A stretch of 64,000 nt of DNA, from positions 930,001 to 994,000 of the forward strand of contig NZ_CP140152.1 of assembly GCF_034479515.1 (NCBI RefSeq), given 5' to 3'. Origin of the DNA: Duganella zoogloeoides (GTDB lineage: Bacteria > Pseudomonadota > Gammaproteobacteria > Burkholderiales > Burkholderiaceae_D). Shown here one piece after another: positions 32,688 through 41,693 of the stretch; within the stretch, counting starts at the first letter, position 1, and every line of letters starts with the position of its first letter. The notes beneath the pieces are model-generated. The model was given only the letters and a program-made list of their open reading frames with translations, did not search any database and had not been told where the DNA came from. The translations under genes were made by a program, and so were the position numbers.

Positions 32688-32715
32688 TTGATTTTGAAGA
32701 ACTAAATGTGATAAT
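32688..32715 (+). promoter_or_regulatory. Possible promoter of the GH13 alpha-glucosidase gene
   Basis: TTGATT at 32688-32693 and GATAAT at 32710-32715, 16-bp spacer, preceded by TG at the extended -10 position. A leader of about 85 nt would follow. Confidence 0.4.
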
Positions 32716-32807
32716 TCCCCACCGGCAAGCGCATTGAAAAAAACATGTTCGTCATGTATATTCTGTACAAACTCTTTTTCTTTGCCCAGCCAACCCCGGA
32801 TTCTCTT

Positions 32808-34445
32808 ATGACTCAGCAACTAACTCAAGTGTCGCCGCATGCCAAGGACTGGTATCGCGAGTCCATCATTTACCAGGTGTACCCACGCAGCTACTACGAC
32901 ACCAACGGCGATGGTATCGGCGACCTGCCGGGGATTACGGCAAAGCTGGACTATATCGCATCGCTGGGCGTAGACATCGTGTGGATTTCGCCTTTCTTCA
33001 CGTCGCCGATGAAGGATTTCGGCTACGACATCGCCGACTACTGCGACGTCGATCCGATGTTCGGCACGCTGGCCGATTTCGACGCGCTGATCGCCCGCGC
33101 CCACAGCCTGGGCCTGAAAATCATGATCGACCAGGTGATGGCGCACACGGCCGAAGACCACCCGTGGTTCAAGGAGAGCCGTGCCAGCCGCGACAACCCC
33201 AAGGCCGACTGGTACGTGTGGAGCAATCCGAAGGACGACGGCAACCCGCCCAACAACTGGCTGTCGGTGTTCGGCGGCTCGTCGTGGCAGTGGGATACGC
33301 GCCGGCGTCAATACTATATGCATAATTTCCTGGCCAGCCAGCCGCAGCTCAATTTCCACAACCCGCAAGTGCAGCAGGCGCACCTGGACGCGCTGCGTTT
33401 CTGGCTCGAGCGCGGCGTGGACGGCATCCGCCTCGACGCGTGCAACTACCACTTCCACGACCAGCAGCTGCGCAGCAATCCGCCGGCCACCAATCGCGAT
33501 TCGATCACGGTCACCGATGTGAACCCGTACGGCATGCAGGCGCACGACTACGACAAGACCCGCCCGGAAAACCTGCCGTTCCTGCAAAAGCTGCGCGCGC
33601 TGCTCGACGAATACCAGGCGATTTCGATCGGCGAAGTGGGCTCCGACGATTCGCTGGCCACCATGGCCGAATACACGGCCGGCGGCGACAAGCTGCACAT
33701 GGCCTACAGCTTCAATTTGCTGGTCAATCACCTGTCGTCGCACTACATCCGCCAGCAGGTGGAGCAGTTCGAGGAGCGTGTCAAAGGCGGCTGGGCGTCA
33801 TGGTCGGTCGGTAACCACGACGTGCCGCGCGTGGCCTCGCGCTGGGGCGGCCCGGACGCGCCGCCCGCGTTTGCCAAGCTGGCGCTGGCGATGCAGCTGT
33901 CGCTCAAGGGCACGCCGTGCCTGTACCAGGGCGACGAACTGGCGTTTGCCGAAGCGGACGTGCCGTTTGAGCTGCTGCAAGACCCGTACGGCATCACGTT
34001 CTGGCCCGAATTCAAAGGCCGTGACGGCTGCCGCACGCCGATGGCCTGGACCGGCGACGACCATGGCGGCTTCACCAAGGGCGCGCCCTGGCTGCCGGTC
34101 TCGCCGCAGCACCGCGAACGCGCGGCGGCCGTGCAGGAAAACGATCCGGCATCGACGCTGGCCTTTACCCGCGCCTTCATCGCCTGGCGCCGCACGCTGC
34201 CGCAACTGACGCGCGGCGCGATCAGCTTCTACGATGCGCCGGAACCGGTGCTGGCGCTGCGCCGCGATCTCGACGGCGAGCGCGGCGTGATCGCCGTGTT
34301 CAACCTCGGCGCGGAACCGGTCAGCTTTAATCTGCCGCAGGCGAGCGGTGCGCAGCAGCTGGAAGGCTACGGCTTGCCGGGGACGGTCGATAACGGCGTG
34401 GTATCGCTGCCGGCGTTCGGTGCGTGGTTCGGCTACGCCGCCTGA
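32808..34445 (+). CDS. Cytoplasmic GH13 alpha-glucosidase
   Basis: 545 aa from the ATG at 32808; upstream in-frame residues look like leader sequence. No signal peptide. Oligo-alpha-glucosidase layout: YRESIIYQVYPRSYYDTNGDGIGDL, region I DQVMAHT (Ala replaces the common Asn), region II GIRLDACNY with nucleophile Asp210, acid/base Glu276 in ISIGEVGS, and region IV SVGNHD (Asp338). Matches alpha-glucosidases acting on imported maltose or maltodextrins (GH13_23-like). It would produce glucose for the glucokinase encoded next. Trehalose- or sucrose-type specificity is possible. Confidence 0.92.
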   Translation: MTQQLTQVSPHAKDWYRESIIYQVYPRSYYDTNGDGIGDLPGITAKLDYIASLGVDIVWISPFFTSPMKDFGYDIADYCDVDPMFGTLADFDALIARAHSLGLKIMIDQVMAHTAEDHPWFKESRASRDNPKADWYVWSNPKDDGNPPNNWLSVFGGSSWQWDTRRRQYYMHNFLASQPQLNFHNPQVQQAHLDALRFWLERGVDGIRLDACNYHFHDQQLRSNPPATNRDSITVTDVNPYGMQAHDYDKTRPENLPFLQKLRALLDEYQAISIGEVGSDDSLATMAEYTAGGDKLHMAYSFNLLVNHLSSHYIRQQVEQFEERVKGGWASWSVGNHDVPRVASRWGGPDAPPAFAKLALAMQLSLKGTPCLYQGDELAFAEADVPFELLQDPYGITFWPEFKGRDGCRTPMAWTGDDHGGFTKGAPWLPVSPQHRERAAAVQENDPASTLAFTRAFIAWRRTLPQLTRGAISFYDAPEPVLALRRDLDGERGVIAVFNLGAEPVSFNLPQASGAQQLEGYGLPGTVDNGVVSLPAFGAWFGYAA

Positions 34446-34467
34446 CAGTCAAGACAGCTTCAAAGCC

Positions 34468-34574
34468 GTCATCCTCGCGAACGCGGGGATCCATACGGCC
34501 TGTGAAGCGTGTTGGCGAATGCATATGCTGGCACGCTCAAGCGTTCTATGGATCCCCGCATGCGCGAGGATGAC
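34468..34574. repeat. REP-like inverted repeat pair
   Basis: Two 28-bp arms, 34468-34495 (begins GTCATCCTCGCGAACGCGGG) and 34547-34574 (ends CGCGAGGATGAC), are near-perfect inverted copies separated by 51 bp. Each arm has its own small GCG-rich palindrome. This is the form of dispersed REP/BIME elements seen in many Gram-negative genomes (GTCATCC...GGATCCA core). It lies in the intergenic space between the alpha-glucosidase and glucokinase genes and could act as a 3' mRNA stabiliser or terminator. Confidence 0.8.
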
Positions 34575-34663
34575 GGATCCAAGGATGACAGTATGTCTGA
34601 CGTTGACTTCTTGATACGCACTATTTCGGGTATGCTTCCGCCAACTGCCTTGACTGAATCAAC

Positions 34664-36535
34664 ATGAAACAATCCGAAGTGGATCAAAAACTCAACCGCA
34701 CGGCCTTTGCCGACGGCCCGCGCCTGCTGGCCGACATCGGCGCCACGCATGCGCGCTTCGCCTTGCAGACGGCGCCGGGCGAGTTCCGCGCCGTGCGCGT
34801 GCTCAAGTGCGACGACTATGCCGACATCGTCGCCATGCTGCGCTCGTACCTGGCCGACCACGCCGACATCACGCTCAACCACGCGGCGCTGGCCGTGGCC
34901 AACCCGGTCAGCGGCGACTACATCCGCATGACCAACCGCGACTGGGAATTCTCCACCGACGAAGTGCGCCGCGCCCTGGGCCTGCACACTTTATTGGTGG
35001 TGAACGATTTCACGGCGCTGGCGATGTCGCTGCCGGGCTTGAAGCCCGCAGACCTGATGCAGGTGGGCGGCGGCAAGCCGGCGCTCAACTCCGTGATCGG
35101 CGTGCTGGGACCGGGCACCGGCCTCGGTGTGTCGGGTGTGATTCCGACCGTGGACGGCTTTGTCACGCTCGGCTCCGAGGGCGGCCACACCAACTTCGCG
35201 CCGGCCGACGAGCGCGAATACTCGATCCTGCAGTACGCCTGGCAAACCTGGTCGCACGTCTCGACCGAGCGCCTGATTTCGGGCCCCGGCATGGAAATCA
35301 TCTACCGCGCCATCGCCAAGCGCAACGGCCGGCAAGTGCGCGACCTGACCTCGCAGGAAATCATGGCCGGCGCGCTCACCGATAAAGACCCGCTGTGCCT
35401 GGAAGTACTCGAATGCTTCTGCGCCATGCTCGGCGGCGCCAGCGCCAACCTGGCCGTCACGCTGGGCGCCTTCGGCGGCATGTTCATCGGCGGCGGCATC
35501 GTGCCGCGCATGGGCGAGTGGTTTGCGCAGTCGCCGTTCCGTTCGCGCTTTGAAGCGAAAGGCCGTTTCACCAGCTACCTGTCCGAGATTCCGACCTATG
35601 TGATCACCACGCCCAACCCGGCGTTTTACGGCGTGGCCACCATCCTGTCCGAACACCTGCGTGGCCGCAGCGGCGCCAACACGCTGATGGAGCGCGTGCG
35701 CCACTTGCAGCACGAGCTGACGCCGGCCGAACAGCGCGTGGCGCAGCTGGTGCTGGAACAACCGCGCCTCGTGCTCAACGAGCCGATCGCAGACATCGCG
35801 CGCCTGGCCGAAGTGAGCCAGCCGACCGTGATCCGTTTCTGCCGCTCGCTCGGTTTCCTCGGCCTGGCCGATTTTAAATTGAAGTTCGCCAGCAGCCTGA
35901 CGGGCGCGATTCCCGTGCGTCACAGCCAGGTGCGGGTGAGCGACAGTACGCACGACCTCAGCGCCAAGGTGATCGATAATACGGTTTCCGCGATCCTGAA
36001 ATTCCGCGACCAGCTCGACGTGCGCTCGATCGACAAGGCCATCGCACTGGTGGCCAAGGCCAAGCGCGTGGAGTTTTACGCGATGGGCAATTCGCGCGTG
36101 GTGGCGCTGGACGGTCAGCACAAGTTCTTCCGCTTCCGCATTCCGACGTCGGCGTACGGCGACTCGCACTTGCTGAACCTGGCGGCCGAGCTGCTCAAGC
36201 CGGGCGACGTGGTGATCGCCATTTCCAACTCGGGCAAGCTGCCCGACCTGCTTGAAGCGGTCGATGTGGCGCGTGCGGCCGGCGCGGACGTGATTGCGAT
36301 CACGGCCAGCAATTCGCCGCTGGCGAAAAAGGCCAGCGTGTGCCTGGCGGTCGATCACTCCGAGGACAGCACCACGTTCCTGTCGATGATCTCGCGCATC
36401 TTGCAGCTGCTGCTGATCGACATCCTGTCGGTGGGGATCTCGCTCGACGCACAGCACGGCAAGCTGGTTGTCGAACATAAAACCAAGGGCGAGGCCGATG
36501 GCCGCCGGCTGCTGATCTCGCACCTGGACGGCTGA
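34664..36535 (+). CDS. Glucokinase fused to an RpiR/HexR-type transcriptional regulator
   Basis: 623 aa two-part protein. Residues about 18-335 are a Glk-type glucokinase: LLADIGATHARFAL (phosphate-1), VNDFTALA, GPGTGLGVS and SEGGHTNFAP. Residues about 341-415 are an RpiR helix-turn-helix (TPAEQRVAQLVLEQP, IADIARLAEVSQPTVIRFCR). Residues about 465-595 are a SIS phosphosugar-sensing domain (VEFYAMGNSRVVALD, VVIAISNSGKLPDLLEA). Bifunctional glk-regulator genes are known in Burkholderiales. It phosphorylates glucose and probably senses a phosphosugar to control sugar genes. It lies 219 bp after the alpha-glucosidase and is followed by a strong terminator. Confidence 0.95.
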   Translation: MKQSEVDQKLNRTAFADGPRLLADIGATHARFALQTAPGEFRAVRVLKCDDYADIVAMLRSYLADHADITLNHAALAVANPVSGDYIRMTNRDWEFSTDEVRRALGLHTLLVVNDFTALAMSLPGLKPADLMQVGGGKPALNSVIGVLGPGTGLGVSGVIPTVDGFVTLGSEGGHTNFAPADEREYSILQYAWQTWSHVSTERLISGPGMEIIYRAIAKRNGRQVRDLTSQEIMAGALTDKDPLCLEVLECFCAMLGGASANLAVTLGAFGGMFIGGGIVPRMGEWFAQSPFRSRFEAKGRFTSYLSEIPTYVITTPNPAFYGVATILSEHLRGRSGANTLMERVRHLQHELTPAEQRVAQLVLEQPRLVLNEPIADIARLAEVSQPTVIRFCRSLGFLGLADFKLKFASSLTGAIPVRHSQVRVSDSTHDLSAKVIDNTVSAILKFRDQLDVRSIDKAIALVAKAKRVEFYAMGNSRVVALDGQHKFFRFRIPTSAYGDSHLLNLAAELLKPGDVVIAISNSGKLPDLLEAVDVARAAGADVIAITASNSPLAKKASVCLAVDHSEDSTTFLSMISRILQLLLIDILSVGISLDAQHGKLVVEHKTKGEADGRRLLISHLDG

Positions 36536-36557
36536 CCGTCGTCCGTCCCCCTTGGAC

Positions 36558-36589
36558 AAGGCAGACCAGCGCGGTCTGCCTTTTTTTTT
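36558..36589 (+). terminator. Intrinsic terminator of the glucokinase-RpiR gene
   Basis: 10-bp stem AAGGCAGACC / GGTCTGCCTT with AGCGC loop and a run of nine T residues. Confidence 0.92.
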
Positions 36590-36637
36590 CGCCTGTTACA
36601 AATTGCAGCTTGAACTTTCGCGGGAATGGAATAAGAT

Positions 36638-36681
36638 ATGTCTTACTAAGTTATATCTTAACTCGTTATGTCGTAACGAGT
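36638..36681. promoter_or_regulatory. Operator-like repeats upstream of the PadR regulator
   Basis: A perfect 8-bp inverted repeat ACTCGTTA / TAACGAGT with a 5-nt centre lies at 36661-36681, 27 bp before the start codon. Just upstream, ATATGTCTTA and TTATATCTTA (36637-36660) are imperfect direct copies. The stretch is AT-rich and probably includes the promoter. Autoregulation by the PadR protein is a reasonable guess. Confidence 0.5.
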
Positions 36682-36708
36682 GTTTCTCCACCTGACAAGG
36701 ACATTGCC

Positions 36709-37242
36709 ATGCTGACCAATCCACACCACCACTCCCATCGCCACCATGCTGCCCACGGCCATCACGGTCATGGCGGTGGCGGCGGCCGCGCGCGCGGCCC
36801 GAAAATGTTCGACGCCGGCGCCATGCGCTACATCGTGCTGCAACTGATCGCCGAAAAGCCGCGCCACGGCTACGAGATCATCAAGGAACTCGAACAGCGT
36901 TCCGGCGGCGGCTACACTCCGAGCCCCGGCGCCATCTACCCGCTGCTGTCGATGCTGCTCGATATGGGCCATGTTTCCGCCTCGCCCGACGGCAACAAGA
37001 AGCTGCATACCATCACGCCGGAAGGCGAGGCGTTCCTGGCCGAGAACCGCCAGTTCGTCGATGCCATCGTGGCGCGCATGAGCGACCCGGCCGAGGCGCG
37101 CGACGACCTGCGCACCATCATGCATGAGCTCAAGCACGCGGTGATCGCCCAGGGCCAGGAAAACCATCCGACGCCCGCCAAGCTCGAGCAAATCCGCGCC
37201 ATCCTGCGCCAGGCCACGGCCGACATCACGGCGCTGGCATGA
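36709..37242 (+). CDS. PadR-family regulator with His-rich N-terminus (YqjI-like)
   Basis: 177 aa from the ATG at 36709 with AAGGA upstream. The first 21 residues hold ten histidines (positions 6-8, 10, 12, 13, 16, 18, 19, 21) followed by a Gly/Arg linker. A PadR winged helix covers about residues 33-110 (MRYIVLQLIAEKPRHGYEII, GYTPSPGAIYPLLSML), with a C-terminal helical dimerisation domain ending in ATADITALA. E. coli YqjI has the same layout and is a nickel/iron-responsive repressor, so metal sensing is inferred. Its stop overlaps the start of the MFS exporter gene (ATGA), implying the exporter is its target or partner. Confidence 0.85.
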   Translation: MLTNPHHHSHRHHAAHGHHGHGGGGGRARGPKMFDAGAMRYIVLQLIAEKPRHGYEIIKELEQRSGGGYTPSPGAIYPLLSMLLDMGHVSASPDGNKKLHTITPEGEAFLAENRQFVDAIVARMSDPAEARDDLRTIMHELKHAVIAQGQENHPTPAKLEQIRAILRQATADITALA

Positions 37243-38522
37243 CCGCGCCTGGCTTATTGATCCCCGCGCCTGGTTCGGCACTGACCCCGGCGCGCGAGCG
37301 CCTGGTGCTGTGGCTGCTGGCGCTCACGCAATTCACCGTGATCATGGATTTCATGGTCATGATGCCGCTCGCGCCGCAGCTGATGACTGCGTTTTCGATC
37401 ACACCCGCCGCCGTCTCGGGGGCGGTGTCGGCATATGCCTGGTGCGCCGGCTTGTCCGGCCTGCTGGCGGTCATGTATATCGACCGCTTCGACCGCAAGC
37501 AGCTGCTGCTGTGGATGTTTGCGCTGTTTACCTTGTCCAACCTGGCGTGCGCGCTGGCGCCCACGTTCGAGGTGCTGATCGCCTCGCGCGCGTTCGCGGG
37601 CGTGACCGGTGGCGTGCTGGGCGCCATCATCATGGCCATCATCGGCGACCTGATTCCGGCCGACCGGCGCGGCGCCGCCACCGGCGTGGTGATGACCTCG
37701 TTCAGCATGGCGGCCGTGGCCGGCGTGCCCACCGGCGTGATGCTGGCCGCGCACTTCGGCTGGGCTTCGCCGTTTTATCTGCTGGTGGTGCTGTCGGTGC
37801 TGGTCTGGCTGCTGGCCGCGCGCGCGTTGCCAGCGATCGATGGTCACCTGGGCCACCCGGTGCCGCTCAAGGCGGTGCTGCCGAACCTGGTTGCGCTGTA
37901 CCGGGTGCCCAATCACCTGAGAGCCTTCCTGCTGTCGTTCATGAACATGGCCACGGGCATGCTGGTGATTCCGTTTATTTCACCGGTTATGGTCAGCAAT
38001 CTCGGCATCGCGCCGGCGGAGGTGACGTATGTGTATCTGGCCGGCGGCGTGGCCACGCTGTTTACCGCGCGTCGCATCGGCCGCTGGTCGGACCGGGTGG
38101 GGGCGCACAAGGTGTACCGCTACATGGCGCTGGCGTCGGCGGTGCCGATGCTGTTCGTCACCCATATGCCGGCCATGCCGCTGGTGGCGGTGATCCTGTT
38201 CTTTCCGTTCTTCATGACGGCGGTGTCGGGCCGGACGATCCCGTTGCAGGCCTTGATGACCACGGTGCCGGAACCGTCGCGTCGCGGCGGTTTTCTGTCG
38301 GCCAATTCGGCAATCCAGTCGATCGGCAGCGGCACCGGCGCGCTGCTGGGCGGCATGACGCTGCACACGGACGCGGCCGGGCACATCGTCGGCTACGGCC
38401 TCAATGGCTGGCTGGCGGCGGGATTGACCGTGGTGTCGATATTGTGGGTAGGCAAGGTGCGGCGCGCGTCAGAGCTTGCAGTCATTGGATCCCCACCTGC
38501 GTGCAGCGGGCAGCTTCGCTGA
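37239..38522 (+). CDS. MFS efflux transporter (DHA1-like)
   Basis: 427 aa with about twelve membrane helices. Features: LTQFTVIMDFMVMMPLAPQL in helix 1, a motif-A-like YIDRFDRKQLLLW loop, and a motif-C-like glycine-rich AAVAGVPTGVML stretch. Similar proteins are annotated as arabinose or drug efflux permeases. The start codon overlaps the stop of the PadR gene, so the two are translationally coupled. The substrate is unknown; a metal chelate or toxic compound is one option given the regulator. The last 20 residues are polar and low-complexity. Confidence 0.85.
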   Translation: MTAPGLLIPAPGSALTPARERLVLWLLALTQFTVIMDFMVMMPLAPQLMTAFSITPAAVSGAVSAYAWCAGLSGLLAVMYIDRFDRKQLLLWMFALFTLSNLACALAPTFEVLIASRAFAGVTGGVLGAIIMAIIGDLIPADRRGAATGVVMTSFSMAAVAGVPTGVMLAAHFGWASPFYLLVVLSVLVWLLAARALPAIDGHLGHPVPLKAVLPNLVALYRVPNHLRAFLLSFMNMATGMLVIPFISPVMVSNLGIAPAEVTYVYLAGGVATLFTARRIGRWSDRVGAHKVYRYMALASAVPMLFVTHMPAMPLVAVILFFPFFMTAVSGRTIPLQALMTTVPEPSRRGGFLSANSAIQSIGSGTGALLGGMTLHTDAAGHIVGYGLNGWLAAGLTVVSILWVGKVRRASELAVIGSPPACSGQLR

Positions 38523-38558
38523 ATACGGCGCTACAACGTAGCGCAGACCAGCTGGCTT

Positions 38559-39047
38559 TTATTCTGACGCCGCTACAGTGTCTGGCGTCAGATAACGAAT
38601 GATACGCGCCGGATTACCGGCCACCACCGCATGTGGTGGCACGGAACGCGTCACGACCGCGCCGGCGCCTACCAGCGCGCCAGCACCAATAATCAATCCC
38701 GGCAAGATGGTGGCGCCCCCTCCGATCGATGCACCTTCTTCGATCACAGTCTGTGGGAATCCCTGTTCCGGATACTGCTTGGAACGCGGATACATATCAT
38801 TGGTGAATGTTACGTTGGGGCCAATGAATGCGCGGTCGCCCACCCGTAAGCCATCCCACAGATAATTGCCGCATTTGACCGTCACTTGATCGCCCACCAC
38901 GACATCGTTTTCGATGAAACAATGGGCGTTGATATTGCAGGCCGCGCCAATGCGGGCGCCCTTCAAAATGACCGTGAATTGCCAAACCTGGGTGTCGGCA
39001 CCGATGTAGGACGATTGGACGTCGGCCAACGCATGGATGCGTGTCAT
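38559..39047 (-). CDS. fdtC: dTDP-amino-6-deoxyhexose N-acetyltransferase (FdtC-like)
   Basis: 162 aa hexapeptide-repeat (left-handed beta-helix) acetyltransferase: [17 protein letters not shown] start, [13 protein letters not shown] loop, [21 protein letters not shown] coils, and closing [10 protein letters not shown]. The family includes FdtC, QdtC and WbpD-type enzymes that N-acetylate sugar-nucleotide amines. Position after FdtA and FdtB homologues makes dTDP-3-acetamido-3,6-dideoxyhexose the likely product. The start overlaps the fdtB stop by 4 nt. The QdtC (glucose-configured) alternative depends on FdtA stereochemistry. Confidence 0.8.
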   Translation of the reverse strand: MTRIHALADVQSSYIGADTQVWQFTVILKGARIGAACNINAHCFIENDVVVGDQVTVKCGNYLWDGLRVGDRAFIGPNVTFTNDMYPRSKQYPEQGFPQTVIEEGASIGGGATILPGLIIGAGALVGAGAVVTRSVPPHAVVAGNPARIIRYLTPDTVAASE

Positions 39048-40165
39048 ACCGCAGTGCCGATCTCGGCCAGCGCAGCGCGCACTGCTGCCACCACTTCGGC
39101 AGCGTCGTCGAGTGTCATGACCGGTGACACTGGCAGACTCAACACTTCGCGGTGGATCGCTTCGGCCAGCGGGAAGTCGCCTTCGCTAAAGCCCAGTTCG
39201 GCGTATGCAGGTTGCAGGTGCGGCGCTACAGGGTAGTGGACGATGGTGCCGATCTTGCGCTCGGCCAGCAGTTGCGCCAGGCGGTCGCGTTGTGCATGGC
39301 GCACCACGTACAGGTGCCAGACCGGCTCGGCCCATTCCGGTACCACAGGCAGCGTCAGGCCCGGCAAGCCGGCCAGGTGTTCCTGGTAGTACGCGGCGAT
39401 GGCGCGGCGCTGGACGTTGCCGTCGTTTAGGTGTGGCAGCTTGACATCAAGTAGCGCGGCTTGCAGCTCGTCCAGGCGCGAATTATAGCCAGGCACTTCG
39501 TTGTAGTACTTGACCTTGGAACCATAGTTGCGGAAAGTGCGGATGCGTTCGGCCAGCGCATCGTCATTGGTGGTGACGGCACCGCCGTCACCCAGTGCGC
39601 CCAGGTTTTTGCCCGGGTAAAAGCTGAAGGCTGCTGCATCGCCCAACTGGCCGACCACGCTGCCGTTGACGCGCGCGCCGTGGGCCTGGGCTGCGTCTTC
39701 GATCAGTTTCAGGTTATGGCGGGCAGCGATCTCGCGCAGCGGCGTCATATCGGCCGGCTGGCCGTACAGGTGCACGGCCAGGATGGCGCGGGTGCGCGGC
39801 GTGATGGCTGCTTCGACCAGCGCCGGGTCCAGGTTGTAGGTGGCTTCTACCGGCTCCACCGGTACCGGTCGCGCGCCGCAATGGCTGACCGCCAGCCAGG
39901 TGGCGATGAAGGTGTTGCTCGGGACGATGACTTCATCGCCAGGGCCGATGCCATATCCCTTGAGGATCAGGAAGATCGCGTCCAGGCCGTTGGCCACGCC
40001 GATCCCGTGCTTGCTGTCGCAATAGGCGGCAAAGTTTTTTTCAAAAGCGGCGGTTTCGCTGCCTAGTACATACCAGCCGGAATTAAGCACGCGCTTGAAA
40101 GCTGCTTCGAGTTCGGCGGCGTGGGCCAGATTGATTGCTTTAAGATCGAGAAAGGGAACGCTCAT
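39044..40165 (-). CDS. fdtB: dTDP-3-keto-6-deoxyhexose aminotransferase (FdtB-like)
   Basis: 373 aa DegT/DnrJ/EryC1 PLP aminotransferase. [19 protein letters not shown] start, [26 protein letters not shown], the PLP-ring Asp157 in [10 protein letters not shown] and the Schiff-base Lys186 in [16 protein letters not shown] are all present, so it looks active. FdtB/QdtB convert the 3-keto sugar made by FdtA/QdtA into the 3-amino sugar with glutamate. It lies 13 bp after fdtA and overlaps fdtC. A decayed relative sits in the EPS cluster at 5251-5631. Confidence 0.88.
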   Translation of the reverse strand: MSVPFLDLKAINLAHAAELEAAFKRVLNSGWYVLGSETAAFEKNFAAYCDSKHGIGVANGLDAIFLILKGYGIGPGDEVIVPSNTFIATWLAVSHCGARPVPVEPVEATYNLDPALVEAAITPRTRAILAVHLYGQPADMTPLREIAARHNLKLIEDAAQAHGARVNGSVVGQLGDAAAFSFYPGKNLGALGDGGAVTTNDDALAERIRTFRNYGSKVKYYNEVPGYNSRLDELQAALLDVKLPHLNDGNVQRRAIAAYYQEHLAGLPGLTLPVVPEWAEPVWHLYVVRHAQRDRLAQLLAERKIGTIVHYPVAPHLQPAYAELGFSEGDFPLAEAIHREVLSLPVSPVMTLDDAAEVVAAVRAALAEIGTAV

Positions 40166-40178
40166 GATAATTGTCTGA

Positions 40179-40598
40179 TTACTTCTGTGGTTGACGGGTT
40201 GCCGCGACGAATTCGTCGTAGTCGTGATAATAATCTTTGGGATCGTACAGGGTCGAAGCCATCACCAGGCAGACGCCGCCGGACGAGAAATTTTCCACTT
40301 CGCGCCACATCATGCCGGGTACGTAAAGCCCATAGTAGGAGCGGTTCAGCGAGAACTTTTTGCGGCGCGTACCGTCGTCGACAATCACGTCGAAGCTGCC
40401 CGACATGGCGACAAACAGCTGCTGCAGTTCGATATGACCATGGCCGGCTCGCGAGGACCCGCCCGGCACGTCATACAGGTAATAGACACGCTTGAGATCG
40501 AATGGCACATGGATACCACTCTCGATCACGGAAAGATTTCCGCGCGGATCACTATGCTTAGGCAGTTCGATGATGCGGCATTGGTCAATATGGGACAT
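40179..40598 (-). CDS. fdtA: dTDP-4-oxo-6-deoxyglucose 3,4-ketoisomerase (FdtA-like cupin)
   Basis: 139 aa small cupin of the FdtA/QdtA (WxcM-like) family. Seen: [39 protein letters not shown] with the catalytic His-x-His region, [18 protein letters not shown], and [20 protein letters not shown]. Such enzymes move the keto group from C4 to C3 of dTDP-4-keto-6-deoxyglucose. It is the first gene of the fdtA-fdtB-fdtC operon. RmlA and RmlB, needed for the substrate, are not in the window and must lie elsewhere. Confidence 0.88.
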   Translation of the reverse strand: MSHIDQCRIIELPKHSDPRGNLSVIESGIHVPFDLKRVYYLYDVPGGSSRAGHGHIELQQLFVAMSGSFDVIVDDGTRRKKFSLNRSYYGLYVPGMMWREVENFSSGGVCLVMASTLYDPKDYYHDYDEFVAATRQPQK

Positions 40599-41003
40599 AA
40601 AATTCTTTCAAAATAACGGGCTAGCATGTTTGAGCGTAGTGGCGCGGTCATGACAGCGCTTGTCTCAAATGGGCTATCTGGCCCGGCGCGGCGACCCTGC
40701 TCACTGTGGGAGACGTCACATGAGTGTAATGGCGAAGCGGCAACAATCAATGCGTCTGACCAGCGACGCATACCAGGCACGCAGCATTGCTATGTTAATC
40801 TTTAATAATGACAGATTAAGTACTCCACTGCAAGTGTGCTACTGCGCGGAGGCTCCGGCTGCGCACCTGCGTGGCATCTGGGCAATCAGCTGATTAATAG
40901 TCGGCGCCACCAGGATAGTCCATCGATGTCGGTGAGCAGGTGATGGCGCTTTGCCAGTGTGCCTGCGTGGGGATGAGGGTGCAAGCGTGCATGGTATGAC
41001 GCA
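40599..41003. other. Intergenic region upstream of fdtA
   Basis: 405 bp with no convincing gene on either strand. The only structure I see is a TTAATCT / AGATTAA inverted repeat (40795-40801 and 40813-40819) in an AT-rich patch, which may mark the fdt promoter or operator. Confidence 0.4.
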
Positions 41004-41570
41004 TCAGCCATCAACGCTGGTGCGTTTTTCCGGGTGCTTTTCACGGCGCCAGCGCGCCAGGCTGATCACTTCATCGTTGGTGGCGTCTTCCACCAGGATC
41101 TCGTCGTCATTGGCCGAGACCAGGAAACTTTCCCACCGCAGCGCCGCATCGGCGCTGTTTTCTACAAAGCTGAACTGGTAATAAGTTTTGCCGTTGAGCT
41201 TGCGTGGCGCCGGATCGTATTCGATCAGCGCGCCGTGCACTTTCCCGTTCGAGGTTTTCTCCAGCATGGTGGACCAGGCGCGCAACTCCGGCAACGCCAG
41301 CAGGGCGGCCGAAGCCTGGTCCTTGGTGCGCGTGACCTTGGGTTCCGCCGGCGCGGCCGGTTCGACCGCAGCCGTTGGCCGCGGCGCGGGCTTGGCGGCC
41401 GGCGGCGTTGCTGGTGGCGCGGGCAAAGGCTTGATCGGCGCGGGTTGCGCAGGGACGGCGGGAGCAGGCTCCGGTGTCGAATTGCTAACGTACACGCCGA
41501 CGCCGATCAGGACGGCGATGACAGCACCGGCGGTGAGCAGCAGGCGGGGCGGGAGAGACGGAGAAGCCAT
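41004..41570 (-). CDS. Proline-rich membrane-anchored protein of unknown function
   Basis: 188 aa. One membrane helix at about residues 8-28 (LLLTAGAVIAVLIGVGVYV) followed by a Pro/Ala-rich spacer (about 32-85) suited to crossing the periplasm, then a folded domain of about 100 residues with ALIEYDPAPRKLNGKTYYQFSFVE and a very acidic NDDEILVEDATNDE segment. The C-terminal domain resembles small uncharacterised periplasmic domains; I do not recognise the family. Convergent or isolated neighbours give no functional hint. Probably a real gene by codon bias and conserved layout. Confidence 0.7.
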   Translation of the reverse strand: MASPSLPPRLLLTAGAVIAVLIGVGVYVSNSTPEPAPAVPAQPAPIKPLPAPPATPPAAKPAPRPTAAVEPAAPAEPKVTRTKDQASAALLALPELRAWSTMLEKTSNGKVHGALIEYDPAPRKLNGKTYYQFSFVENSADAALRWESFLVSANDDEILVEDATNDEVISLARWRREKHPEKRTSVDG

Positions 41571-41693
41571 AATGAATAGACAAAACTATTTTATAGACGG
41601 ACATACTAAACCAAAGGCAACCATCGGGCAACGTTTGCGGCTGGGCAAGCCGACAGGGTAACGCATAAGCCTATACAATTTTGGTATTACTCC

